A stretch of 35,716 nucleotides of DNA. Origin: Reyranella sp. Its GTDB lineage: Bacteria > Pseudomonadota > Alphaproteobacteria > Reyranellales > Reyranellaceae. The stretch covers positions 1-35,716 of the forward strand of contig JAUXST010000488.1 of NCBI GenBank assembly GCA_030679805.1, given 5' to 3'. Position 1 is the first letter of the stretch. Every line of letters begins with the position of its first letter. The position numbers and the translations under genes were made by a program. The notes below the pieces were generated by a model, which was not told the DNA's origin, made no database searches, and was given only the letters and a program-made list of their open reading frames with translations. Of the stretch, positions 16,901 to 25,409 are shown piece after piece.

Positions 16901-17097
16901 GGTGAGGTGATCGAGGACGTCATGACCTCGGGGCTGGCGCCGGGATAGAGCGTGAGGACGCGGATCGTCGGGTAGTCGACCTGCGGCAGTGCCGACAGCG
17001 GCAGGAATTTGTAGGCGATCATGCCCACGAGCATGATCGCCACCATCAGCAGCGAGGTGCCGACCGGGCGCTCGATGAAAAGCCGCGACGGATTCAT
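13945..17097 (-). CDS. mdtB: Efflux RND transporter permease subunit (MdtB/MuxB-like)
   Basis: A 1050-aa RND pump, of normal family length, with start ATG 17097. Features: 'LFIERPVGTSLLMVAIMLVG' (TM1), 'LSALPQVDYPTIRVLTLYPG', the proton-relay pair in 'GVVVDDAIVMIENIARYIE', 'LIPLLFMADVVGRLFSEFAV', and the second half with 'TILSTLPSAGIGALLALMLA' and 'LLIGIVKKNAIMMIDFALD'. It is followed by the MdtC-like gene with a 4-base overlap and preceded by the adaptor gene 12 bp away. Two different HAE1 pumps from one operon normally assemble as a B2C heterotrimer. Drug, bile-salt or plant-compound efflux is typical; the actual substrate is unknown. Confidence 0.94.
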   Translation of the reverse strand: MNPSRLFIERPVGTSLLMVAIMLVGMIAYKFLPLSALPQVDYPTIRVLTLYPGASPEVMTSSITSPLERQFGQMPGLNQMTSTSSAGASAITLQFDLALGLDIAEQQVQAAINAAGNLLPGDLPAPPIYAKVNPADAPVLTLAVTSKTESLTKVHDLVDTRLAQKISQVAGVGLVSLEGGQKPGVRIRANPTALAAYGLNIDDLRTTITNANVNTPKGNFDGPTRAYTINANDQITDPSIFRDVIVAYRNGAPVRLKDVATVEEAQENNRIAAWVNNTPAVIVNVQRQPGANVIEVVDRIKALLPQLRNSLPVALDVAIVTDRTLTIRASVRDVQIELTFAVVLVVAVIFAFLGDARATLIPSLSVPLSLVGTLAVMYLAGFSLNNLSIMALTIATGVVVDDAIVMIENIARYIERGEDPKAAALKGSRQIAFTVVSLTVSLIAVLIPLLFMADVVGRLFSEFAVTLSVTILISAVVSLTLVPMMCAHLLKQRPAAEAGVPEADAHAEAQALGARWFGRLIDLYDRWLIVVFRHQALTLLVAVGTVVLTVLLYVVVPKGFFPVQDNGLIQAVTEAPQSVSFEAMRERQRALVEAILSDPDVESLTSFIGVDGTNPTLNSGRMLINLKPRSQRDLTASEIIRHLQHDTATVPGISLYMQPAQDLTIDSTVSRTQYQFVLESARPEDFDVWVPRLVDRLQKLPEIVDVTSDLQNKGLSMFIRVDRDAAARFGVTIATVDNVLYDAFGQRIVSTVYTQSNQYRVIYEVEPSMARSLDSLANLYLPGSASGKQVPLSAIATFEERTAPLRLDRFGQFPATAISFNLAPGAALGHAVDAIVAAQREIGMPRSVTTHFQGAALAFQKSLNSQLLLILAAIVTVYIVLGVLYESYIHPITILSTLPSAGIGALLALMLAGSDLSVVAIIGIVLLIGIVKKNAIMMIDFALDAERHQGKTPREAIHQACLLRFRPILMTTVAAMVGALPLMLGTGTGSELRHPLGLTIVGGLIVSQVLTLFTTPVIYLAFDRLGRRLRGQPLDTPRHPLVGAPEARQP

Positions 17098-17109
17098 GTC
17101 GCGGCCGGA

Positions 17110-18330
17110 CTACTGGTTGGACCGGGCCGGCCGTCCTGCGCCACCGCCCGGTGGCGCCGCCGCGACGGGCGAGCCAGACGTGCCTCTCGGGCTGGCCGAA
17201 GGCTTGCGGATCTTGGCGCCCTCGCGCAGCCGGTCGGTGCCGTCGATGACGACCTGGTCGCCGACCTGCAGGCCCTTCGTGACGGCCACCCGCTCGCCGT
17301 CGGTCACGCCCAGTTCGACGACGCGGATCCCGACCGTGTCGTCGGCCTTGACCAGATAGACGAAGATTCCGGGCTGGCCGCGCTGGATGGCGGCGACGGG
17401 AACGATCGTCGCATCCTTCACGGTGTCGACCAACAGGCGGACATTCACGAACTGATTGGGGAACAGGCTCTCGTCGGTGTTGTCGAAGATGGCCCGGAGT
17501 TTCACGGTGCCGGTGGTGGTGTCGATCACGTTGTCGGTCGTGTCGAGCTTGCCGACGCCCAGCTCGGCCTTCTGCGCGCGGTCGAGGGCGCGCACTTCGA
17601 GGGACGCGCCCACCCGCAGGCGCTGGCGCACCGGCGGCAGGGAATCCTCCGGGATGGGGAAGATCACGGAGATCGGCTGGAGTTGGATGATGACGCAGAT
17701 GCTGGTGGCGTCGCCCATCGTGACGTAGTTGCCCTTGTCGACCATGCGCAGGCCGATGCGTCCGGTCAGCGGGGCAACGATCTTGGTGTAGGTGACGTTG
17801 AGCTTGGCTGCATCGACCAGCGCCTGGTCGATGACGATTGCCGCCTCGTACTGGCGCACCAGGGCGGCCTGGGTGTCGAGCTGCTGGCGGGCGATGGAGT
17901 CCTGGGCGACCAGCTTCCTGTAGCGTTCGAGGTCGACCTGGGCATTCTTCAGCAGGGCTTGGTCACGCTGCATCTGGCCCGTGGCCTGTTGCAGGGCGAC
18001 ATCGTAGGGCCGCGGATCGACCACGGCTAAAAGCTCGCCCTGCTTGACCAGCTGGCCTTCCTTGAAGAGTACCTCGACGAGCTGGCCGGTGATCTGGGTC
18101 TTGACGTTGACGGTGTTGAGCGGCGTGACCGTGCCCAGCGCCCGCAGCACCACCGGGATATCCCCCTTGGCGACCGTCGCCAGCCCGACCGGTACGGCCG
18201 CGCCGGCAGCTGCCCGGCCTGCCGAGGCCTGGCTGGGCGCAGGAGTTCCTCTCTGCGAAATATACCAGCCAGCGCCAGCCACGACAGCGAGCCCCACGCC
18301 GATCCCGAGAAGGGTCCGCAGCCGTTTCAT
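17110..18330 (-). CDS. mdtA: Efflux RND transporter periplasmic adaptor subunit (MdtA/MuxA-like)
   Basis: A 406-aa membrane-fusion protein. ATG 18330 is chosen because a signal-anchor follows at once ('LRTLLGIGVGLAVVAGAGWY') and AAGGGGG lies upstream. Next comes an Ala-rich linker, then the lipoyl half-motifs 'VKTQITGQLVEVLFKEGQLV', a coiled-coil hairpin ('GQMQRDQALLKNAQVDLERY'), the second lipoyl half 'TKIVAPLTGRIGLRMVDKGN', beta-barrel and membrane-proximal domains ending 'VVIDGTDRLREGAKI', and a Pro/Gly/Ala-rich tail. It links the inner-membrane pumps to the NodT-type duct and is the first gene of the efflux operon. A long in-frame extension upstream to 18681 lacks family similarity and enters the divergent promoter region. 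Confidence 0.94.
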   Translation of the reverse strand: MKRLRTLLGIGVGLAVVAGAGWYISQRGTPAPSQASAGRAAAGAAVPVGLATVAKGDIPVVLRALGTVTPLNTVNVKTQITGQLVEVLFKEGQLVKQGELLAVVDPRPYDVALQQATGQMQRDQALLKNAQVDLERYRKLVAQDSIARQQLDTQAALVRQYEAAIVIDQALVDAAKLNVTYTKIVAPLTGRIGLRMVDKGNYVTMGDATSICVIIQLQPISVIFPIPEDSLPPVRQRLRVGASLEVRALDRAQKAELGVGKLDTTDNVIDTTTGTVKLRAIFDNTDESLFPNQFVNVRLLVDTVKDATIVPVAAIQRGQPGIFVYLVKADDTVGIRVVELGVTDGERVAVTKGLQVGDQVVIDGTDRLREGAKIRKPSASPRGTSGSPVAAAPPGGGAGRPARSNQ

Positions 18331-18547
18331 CGTCCGATAAGCCCCCTTGAAGACAATCCATCTGTAATACGAACGGAACCGCTTGAGTCTCCCCCGACGT
18401 TCGGCACGGCGCAAGGCGGGCGGCCATCTTTGCACCCACCCATATAAATGGGCGGCGCCCAAAAAGGGTTCCATCAAGGACCGCGAGCCCGCTAAATCCT
18501 TCATATCGGGATCATATCGTTCGCCCTCGAGGGGGCGAGGGTCGTCG
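18331..18547. promoter_or_regulatory. Divergent control region between the efflux operon and the OprD-type porin gene
   Basis: 217 bp separate the adaptor gene (leftward) and the porin gene (rightward). I see two inverted repeats. One is 'cccat-ataa-atggg' at 18439-18452, a small dyad in an A/T-rich pocket that could be an operator or hold a -10 region. The other is 'ccctcg-(6)-cgaggg' at 18524-18541, next to the porin start. No regulator gene (TetR, MarR or two-component) is encoded beside the operon in this window. Promoter boxes cannot be fixed by eye. Confidence 0.4.
18524..18541 (+). promoter_or_regulatory. 5'-UTR hairpin covering the porin ribosome-binding site
   Basis: CCCTCG (18524-18529) pairs with CGAGGG (18536-18541). 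The second arm is the purine-rich ribosome site placed 6 bases before ATG 18548. A slightly shifted alternative pairing (cgccc with gggcg, 18522-18537) also exists. The fold would hide the site and may reduce porin translation. The structure is read by eye only. Confidence 0.35.
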
Positions 18548-19897
18548 ATGGATCCCATATGTGGTGGGGAACGAGCCAGGATCTGGAGCGCTTGGCTTCT
18601 GACCGGATTGCTGATCGCGTCTCTCCAGCCCGCCTGGGCGCAAGATCGACTGACCTTGCCGTCAAAAGAGTCGACCACCACGACGTTGGGTAACGAGTTC
18701 CAGCGCTTTCTGTATGACGAGGCGATGGCGACGCTTCATATCCGCAGCTACTTCTTCGACCGCCAGAACATCAGGCCGCCCAACAACGTCGCCCTGGTCA
18801 CCGGCGGCTGGATAGGTCTCGAGAGCGGCTGGTTCTATGACACCTTCCAGGTGGGTGCCGTGGGATACACCGCCCAACCCGTCTGGGCGCCGCAGAGTCG
18901 CTGGGATACTTCCGACGGAACATCGCTTCTGAAGCCCGGTGGATATGGGTACTTCACGCTCGGTCAGGCCTATGCCTCCGCCCGCTGGAGAGGTCAAAAA
19001 TTCACAGGCTTTCGTCAATACGTCGACGAACTGGAGGTGAATCCGCGCGACGATCGAGAACTGCCGCAAACCTTCGAGGCCTACGCGCTGCGTGGCACGT
19101 TGAGAGAGGTCAACTACTTCGCGGGCTATGTCGCTGCCATGAAACCACGCGACTACTCGGCCTTCATCAACATGGGCGAGGCCGCCGGTGCTCCCAACCA
19201 CAATGCCGGAATGGGGTTGGTCAGCGTGAAATACGGAAGCATGGACGATCTACAGCTTCGGGCCTCGACCTACTACGTGCCCAATATCCTGTGGTCGAGC
19301 TATGGCGACGTCGGGCGGAGCTTCCCCATCGCCGACAGCTTCCTGGTCAAGCTGGCCGGCCAGTTCGCGGCGCAAGGCAGCAACGGTCAGAATTTCGTCA
19401 CCGGTAAGCCGTTCAGCACGTTTTGGGGTGGCGCGCGCGTCGACACCGTTTGGGGTCCAATGGCTTTCGGGCTGGCCTATACGCAGGTCGGAAGTTCCGC
19501 GGCCTGGCGCTCACCTTACGGCATCTGGATCGGCTACAACAAAAGACAGGTCCTGGACTTCAACCGGGCTGGCGAGACTGCCATCACCGTGAACGGGGCC
19601 TACGACTTCAAGGGGGTCGGCCTGCCCGGGCTGGTGATTGCGGCGACAGCCACCTATGGCGGCAACTCGGTCAATGCCGACACCGGCCGCGTTCTCCCGG
19701 AGACCTGGGAGTACGATTTCGACCTCCAGTTTCGGGCGGACCCGCTGCCGGTGCCCGACTGGTTGAAGCCGCTCCAGCTGCGGGGGCGGATCGCCTTCGT
19801 CAACCAGTACCTCAACAACACCATGAGCAATTCCATGACGGAGTACCGGGCCGTCCTGAACTACGAACTCACCTGGAAGGGTCCGCGCCGTCGGTAG
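18548..19897 (+). CDS. OprD family outer-membrane porin
   Basis: A 449-aa protein. ATG 18548 is supported by GAGGG 6 bases upstream and by the signal peptide that follows ('SAWLLTGLLIASLQPAWA', cleavage before QDRLT). The mature part shows OprD-family blocks: 'LHIRSYFFDRQNI' (first strand), 'GGWIGLESGWFYDTFQVG', 'GQAYASARWRGQKFTGFRQY', and many alternating aromatic strand ends, finishing with 'MTEYRAVLNYELTWKG'. OprD-type porins admit amino acids, peptides or organic acids through an 18-stranded barrel. The gene is divergent from the efflux operon and converges with thiC at 16 bp. Whether it shares regulation with efflux is unknown. Confidence 0.88.
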   Translation: MDPICGGERARIWSAWLLTGLLIASLQPAWAQDRLTLPSKESTTTTLGNEFQRFLYDEAMATLHIRSYFFDRQNIRPPNNVALVTGGWIGLESGWFYDTFQVGAVGYTAQPVWAPQSRWDTSDGTSLLKPGGYGYFTLGQAYASARWRGQKFTGFRQYVDELEVNPRDDRELPQTFEAYALRGTLREVNYFAGYVAAMKPRDYSAFINMGEAAGAPNHNAGMGLVSVKYGSMDDLQLRASTYYVPNILWSSYGDVGRSFPIADSFLVKLAGQFAAQGSNGQNFVTGKPFSTFWGGARVDTVWGPMAFGLAYTQVGSSAAWRSPYGIWIGYNKRQVLDFNRAGETAITVNGAYDFKGVGLPGLVIAATATYGGNSVNADTGRVLPETWEYDFDLQFRADPLPVPDWLKPLQLRGRIAFVNQYLNNTMSNSMTEYRAVLNYELTWKGPRRR

Positions 19898-19913
19898 CAA
19901 CCAGAGCGCGGCT

Positions 19914-21734
<1,821 letters not shown>

Positions 21735-21803
21735 GACGAGGATCTCCCGTGGCTAAAAGGCATACGGAGACCCGGTGGTGTCGTGCAAAGGAGGCAAGCA
21801 TCC

Positions 21804-21900
21804 AGTCCCTTCGCCGGCATGACCCGGATCAGGTTCAAAGGGTCACCGCGCTGTCGCCACGTCGTGGCGGCCGTCGGTATCTCAGCCCCTTGTCGGGACC
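21804..21900 (-). promoter_or_regulatory. TPP riboswitch (THI-box) upstream of thiC
   Basis: Read on the minus strand the region contains all THI-box landmarks in order: GGTCCC (5' side of P1), 'ggggctgagatacc', a variable P3 arm closed by 'cgccacgacgtggcg', 'ccctttgaacctgatccggg', 'tcatgccggcgaaggga' and the closing GGGACT of P1. It lies about 70 bases before the thiC start. The intervening leader contains 'gtctcc' (about 21762-21767), complementary to the GGAGA of the thiC ribosome site, so ligand binding probably controls translation start, as is usual in Gram-negative bacteria. I see no T-run terminator there. Confidence 0.95.
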
Positions 21901-22177
21901 CCCCTTGGACGAGGCCAACCTAGCCCTCCGTTCGCGACGGTCAAGTGGACCATTTCGTGGCACGCCTCATTGTGCCACGCGTTGTGCCGCTGCCTGTGCC
22001 ACGGATCGGCACCAAGCTCTTGAGCACGCGAACGAATCGCCCCCCGATTGCCTGTGCCATCTCGCCCGGTCACCCGGCATCGTCGGAATCCCGCTCTTTG
22101 CGCGCGAACTCGCGCACGAAGCGGCCCTGCGACCGCCAGCAGCGTTTGATCCGGGGCATTCGAAGGTCCCGTTTGGG
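21901..22177. other. Non-coding stretch upstream of the THI-box with hairpins
   Basis: No gene with family resemblance or a credible start is visible. The thiC promoter must lie here (leftward). A perfect 8-bp dyad, CGTGGCAC-(8)-GTGCCACG at 21956-21979, is followed by further GTGCC/GGCAC repeats up to about 22013 (e.g. gtgccg at 21983 against cggcac at 22006). They could be operator half-sites or RNA hairpins. The remainder is ordinary GC-rich sequence with short open frames lacking ribosome sites. Confidence 0.4.
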
Positions 22178-22214
22178 CAAAGAAAAACGCCCGCGGATGG
22201 GGCCGGAGGGCGTT
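22178..22214 (-). terminator. Intrinsic terminator downstream of the CoA-transferase gene
   Basis: On the minus strand AACGCCC (22214-22208) pairs with GGGCGTT (22192-22186) around a GC-rich 15-base centre and is followed directly by a T-rich run ('tttttcttt', 22187-22179). It lies about 140 bases past the stop of the CaiB-type gene, as expected for the end of the peroxidase/selenoprotein/CoA-transferase transcript. The stretch 22215-22353 between it and the gene contains nothing I can name. Confidence 0.7.
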
Positions 22215-22353
22215 GTTTGCAGCGGGCGCGGAGATACCCACTCTAGTTGTTTTCATAGCAGGAACCTGCTGAACCTGCAAATCTCTCTGCCGGGTGCACG
22301 CCATTCCAGTGGCGCTCACGGTCATGAGAAGTGGCGCGCTCCCGGCAACGAAC

Positions 22354-23547
22354 TCAGACGACCTTGGCGTCGCGCATTTCCGCGACCTCGGCCGGCGAAT
22401 AGCCCGCCTCGCCCAGCACCTCGTCGGTGTGCTGGCCCAGCGTCGCCGGCGGGCGCTCGACCGAGCCGCCGCCGTGCTCCAGGCGGAAACCGGAGCCGAT
22501 GACCTTGATCGGGCCGTGCGGCGTGTCGACCGATTGCAGGATCGTGCGGTGCTGGAACAGGTCGAGCTGCGCGGTTTCGGGAATGCTCAGCACCCGGCCG
22601 GCCGGGATGTCGTCCTTGGCGAACTGCTCGGTCCAGGCCGCGGAGGTCCGCTGCTTCATCACTTCCTCGATGAGGTCGTGCAACACCTTGTTGTGCTCGA
22701 TGCGCTTGGGCCAGTCGGCGAAGCGCGGATCGGCCAGCGCCTCGGCGCGGCCGATGGTCTTCATCAGGCGCTGGAACTGCGGCTCGGTCATGACCGCGAG
22801 CACGATCCAGCCGTCCTTGGTCTTGTAGAGATCGCCGGTGGGCTTGCGCGTGACCGAGAGGTTGGCGCTCTGGCCGTGGACGCGGCCGGTCATCATGTGC
22901 TCGGTGAACTGCTGGGCGAGATAGCCCATGACCGCGTCGATCATGGCGACGTCGACGAGCTGGCCCTTGCCGGTATGGGTGCGCTGGAACAGCGCCGAGG
23001 CGATGCCGAAGGCCGCCGTCGCGCCTGACATCACGTCGGCGCCGGCGAAGCCCACGCGCGTCGGGCCGTTCGACTCGAAACCCGTGATCGACATCAGCCC
23101 GGACATCGCCTGGATCATGCCGTCGAACGCCGCCGTCTTGGCCTGCGGGCCGACCTGGCCGAAGCCCGACACCGCGCAATAGATCAGCTTGGGATTGATC
23201 TTGCGCAGCGTCTCGTAGCCGATGCCGAGATTGTCCATCACGCCCGGCCGGAAATTCTCGATCACCACGTCGGCCTTGGCCGCGAGGCGCTTCACGGCCT
23301 CGATCGCCTTGGGTTTCTTGAGATCGAGCGTGATCGAACGCTTGCCGGCGTTGACCGCGACCCAGGGGGCGGCCAGGCCGCGCTTCTCCCAGGCATCGGC
23401 ACGGTTGCCGTAGCGCATATCGTCGCCTTCGCGCGACTCGACCTTGATGACGTCGGCGCCCAGCAGAGCAAGCTGGTAGGAGCCGTAAGGACCGGCGAGA
23501 ACGCGCGTGAAATCGAGGATTTTCACACCGGAGAAAGGCTTGCTCAT
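22354..23547 (-). CDS. CaiB/BaiF family (class III) CoA-transferase
   Basis: A 397-aa protein of family-typical length. ATG 23547 lies 13 bp after the selenoprotein gene. Class III CoA-transferases move CoA between carboxylic acids through an aspartyl-CoA thioester. Blocks: 'GVKILDFTRVLAGPYGSYQL' at the N-terminus, 'LGADVIKVESREGDDMR', 'NAGKRSITLDLKKP', 'ADVVIENFRPGVMDNLGIGY', 'CAVSGFGQVGPQAKTAAFDG', and 'AGADVMSGATAAFGIASALF' with the likely catalytic Asp171. It ends with 'LGQHTDEVLGEAGYSPAEVA', the usual C-terminal block. The acyl substrate cannot be told; oxalate, carnitine and aromatic or dicarboxylic acids all use this family. It is the last gene of the peroxidase/selenoprotein operon and is followed by a terminator at 22178-22214. 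Confidence 0.95.
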   Translation of the reverse strand: MSKPFSGVKILDFTRVLAGPYGSYQLALLGADVIKVESREGDDMRYGNRADAWEKRGLAAPWVAVNAGKRSITLDLKKPKAIEAVKRLAAKADVVIENFRPGVMDNLGIGYETLRKINPKLIYCAVSGFGQVGPQAKTAAFDGMIQAMSGLMSITGFESNGPTRVGFAGADVMSGATAAFGIASALFQRTHTGKGQLVDVAMIDAVMGYLAQQFTEHMMTGRVHGQSANLSVTRKPTGDLYKTKDGWIVLAVMTEPQFQRLMKTIGRAEALADPRFADWPKRIEHNKVLHDLIEEVMKQRTSAAWTEQFAKDDIPAGRVLSIPETAQLDLFQHRTILQSVDTPHGPIKVIGSGFRLEHGGGSVERPPATLGQHTDEVLGEAGYSPAEVAEMRDAKVV

Positions 23548-23560
23548 GTAAGCGGTGATC

Positions 23561-24487
23561 CTAGGCGACGCCCGCCTGCTTGCGTTGGTTGAGCGCCACC
23601 TGCTTCACCTTGTCGAACTCGGCGCGCCGCTTGGCGACCTCTTCGGGTGGCATGCGGGCGATGTTGTTGTAGTCGTTCTTCCAGTCGCCATCCTCGGTCC
23701 AGCGCAGCGGCGACTGCACCGTGGTGCGCGGGCCGACAGCGCTCTCGAACACTTTCAGCGCCAGGTCGAGCGTGAAGGCCTGGGTGTCGGGTTCGTGCGG
23801 CTTGCCGCAGGAATTGCCGAGCGGGAAATCGCTGAACAGGAAGCGCGGCACGCCGGTGTATTCGACGATGTCCTTGGCCGCTCCCATAACCACCGTCGGG
23901 ATGCCGTTCCGTTCGAGATATCGGGCGACCAGACTCACGGTCTGGTGGCAGACGGGTCAAGTCGGGACCAGCAGCGCGGCGTCGACCTGGTCCTGCCGGC
24001 AACGCGCCAGGATTTCCGGCGCGTCGGTTTCCAGGGTCACGCGCTGGCTGCGGTTGGTCGGCGCGCCATGGAAGCGCGGCGCCAGCGTGAAACGGCCCTC
24101 GGCCGCAAACCGGCGCATCAGCGGCAGCGGGAACCAGGTGTTGCTGTCCTTGGCCGTCGTGTGCTTGCGGTCGTAGCCGATATGGGAGATGCGCGTGTCG
24201 TGGTCGACCGCGGTGTCGCCCGAAAAGACGGTGTAGAATTTGGCGCCGGCGTTGTAGGCCGCCCCGGGTCCCTGGTCGCCCTTGTCGGGCTGATAGGGCG
24301 CCGCCGTCGTGATCAGCGCCAGCGTGCTGTCTTTCAGCGGCTTCTTGAGCGGCTGGAAAGGCGCATCGACATAGTGCGCCCAGCGATAGGGATTGTCGTA
24401 GCCGAGGGCCAAATAATAGTCGCGCGTGCGGCGCATGTAGTCGAGCGGGACGTCGTATTCCGGCGCGAAATTCATGGTGTCAGTCAT
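23561..24487 (-). CDS. Glycine/sarcosine/betaine reductase selenoprotein B (GrdB/PrdB) family protein; TGA at 23957-23959 read as selenocysteine
   Basis: Read through one in-frame TGA, the frame gives 308 residues: 176 aa, Sec177, then 131 aa. The sequence around it is 'DQVDAALLVPT-U-PVCHQTV', a U-x-x-C redox motif (Sec177, Cys180) at the spot where GrdB-family proteins carry Sec or Cys. The part after TGA ('SLVARYLERNGIPTVVMGAA') has no independent start and continues the fold. A 7-bp stem-loop begins 11 bases after TGA (see the SECIS entry). Earlier blocks are 'PLDYMRRTRDYYLALGY', 'PYRWAHYVDAPF' and 'ISHIGYDRKHTTAKDSNTWF'. In anaerobes GrdB/PrdB cleave C-N bonds reductively; in proteobacteria the role of the stand-alone homologues is unclear. 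ATG 24487 is the chosen start; ATG 24475 is possible. It lies 31 bp after the peroxidase gene and 13 bp before the CoA-transferase gene. Confidence 0.85.
23928..23946 (-). promoter_or_regulatory. Candidate bacterial SECIS stem-loop following the Sec codon
   Basis: In the mRNA, ACCAGAC (11-17 bases after UGA) pairs perfectly with GUCUGGU across a 5-base loop, CGUGA, that includes a G. The stem can extend below one C-C mismatch by GC/GC and further by UC/GA. Bacterial SECIS elements are short hairpins beginning about 10-15 bases after UGA with a G in a small apical loop, bound by SelB, so place and shape fit. No thermodynamic calculation was made. Confidence 0.75.
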
Positions 24488-24518
24488 GGATGAAACCTGA
24501 GACGCGCCCGCCGCGAAG

Positions 24519-25409
24519 TCAAATCTGGAGACCGAGAAACCCGAGGTCGAGTTTCCCACTGCGGACCGGCGGACACCAATAGTAGCCGCCGGTGACCGGA
24601 CGCGAATAGGCGAAGGTGGCATCGACGATGCCGTCGTCGAGGCCGGCCATGCGCCGCATCACCCGCTCGTAGGCGTCGAGCGAGCGCCCGTAGGCGATGA
24701 ACTCCAGACCCTGGCCCCACACGGTCGCCCACGGCATCGAGCGGCGCATCATGAAGGCGGGCGGGTCGTAGTCCTCCTGCGTGCTGCGCTTGACGTGCGA
24801 CGTCGCGGGCGCCCGCGGCAGTTCGGCATTGTCGCGCCGGCGGCGGCCCATGATGGCGTCGCGGACCTTTTCCGGATGGCTGTTGAAGTGGTCGAGGTCG
24901 TGTTCCCAGCGCTGAACGGCCACGAAGCTCGAGCCGGCAAGACCCTTGCCCGTCTCGACGACGGCCGCCTTGGCCGCCGCCTTGCCCTTGGGATTTTCCG
25001 TGCCGTCCTCGTAGCCCGTGACATCGCGGTGGTCTGCATAGATGAAGGTCGGCATCGAATCGGCCAGCACGAACGCCTCAGCGGTGAGCGCCTCGACTTT
25101 CCTGAAGATATCGAAGACGCCGCCCTGGTTGGCGGCCGTCACCAGGATCCACAGCGGCTGTTGCGTCGACGGCACGCCGCAACCGGGCGCCGACATCGCC
25201 GGAAAGGGACGCAAGCCCGGAACCTGCCGGCCTATCGCCTTGGTCAGCGGCTCGCCGATGCCCACCGTGCCCCAGGCCGGCTCGAAGCCCTCGGCCAAGC
25301 CGCGCAACGCCTCGTGCGCGTCGGCCCCATTCGCCAGCGCGTAGCACAGGGAAAGGCCGCTGAGAGGGGACGGCGCCAAAATGTAGGGCTGGGAGGAAGC
25401 TGTTGTCAT
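24519..25409 (-). CDS. DyP-type heme peroxidase
   Basis: A 296-aa protein counted from ATG 25409; an in-frame GTG lies 9 bases upstream. Dye-decolourising peroxidase features: 'VTGYEDGTENPKG' holds the G-x-x-D-G motif with catalytic Asp135; 'TSHVKR' gives the probable proximal heme ligand His205; 'MMRRSMPW' gives the distal Arg at 222/223; and 'ATFAYSRPVTGGYYWCPPVR' closes the domain. Length and motifs resemble the bacterial YfeX-like (class B) branch. No signal peptide is seen, so it is cytoplasmic or a possible encapsulated cargo, though no encapsulin gene is present here. It heads the operon with the selenoprotein and CoA-transferase genes; the shared theme may be peroxide or redox chemistry. 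It is divergent from the Bug-type gene. Confidence 0.92.
   Translation of the reverse strand: MTTASSQPYILAPSPLSGLSLCYALANGADAHEALRGLAEGFEPAWGTVGIGEPLTKAIGRQVPGLRPFPAMSAPGCGVPSTQQPLWILVTAANQGGVFDIFRKVEALTAEAFVLADSMPTFIYADHRDVTGYEDGTENPKGKAAAKAAVVETGKGLAGSSFVAVQRWEHDLDHFNSHPEKVRDAIMGRRRRDNAELPRAPATSHVKRSTQEDYDPPAFMMRRSMPWATVWGQGLEFIAYGRSLDAYERVMRRMAGLDDGIVDATFAYSRPVTGGYYWCPPVRSGKLDLGFLGLQI

Noticed and set aside
21956..21979. Sigma-54-type -24/-12 promoter suggested by TGGCAC.
   Set aside because: The GC expected 10 bases after GG is absent (TG instead), and the sequence is better described as a perfect dyad.
21945..22325. Short open frames on both strands in the thiC upstream region.
   Set aside because: No ribosome sites, no recognisable protein features, and they run across the riboswitch or the terminator.
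23561..24487. Two separate genes or a pseudogene at the selenoprotein locus.
   Set aside because: Same frame on both sides, U-x-x-C context, family knowledge and a well-placed hairpin all favour a single selenoprotein gene.
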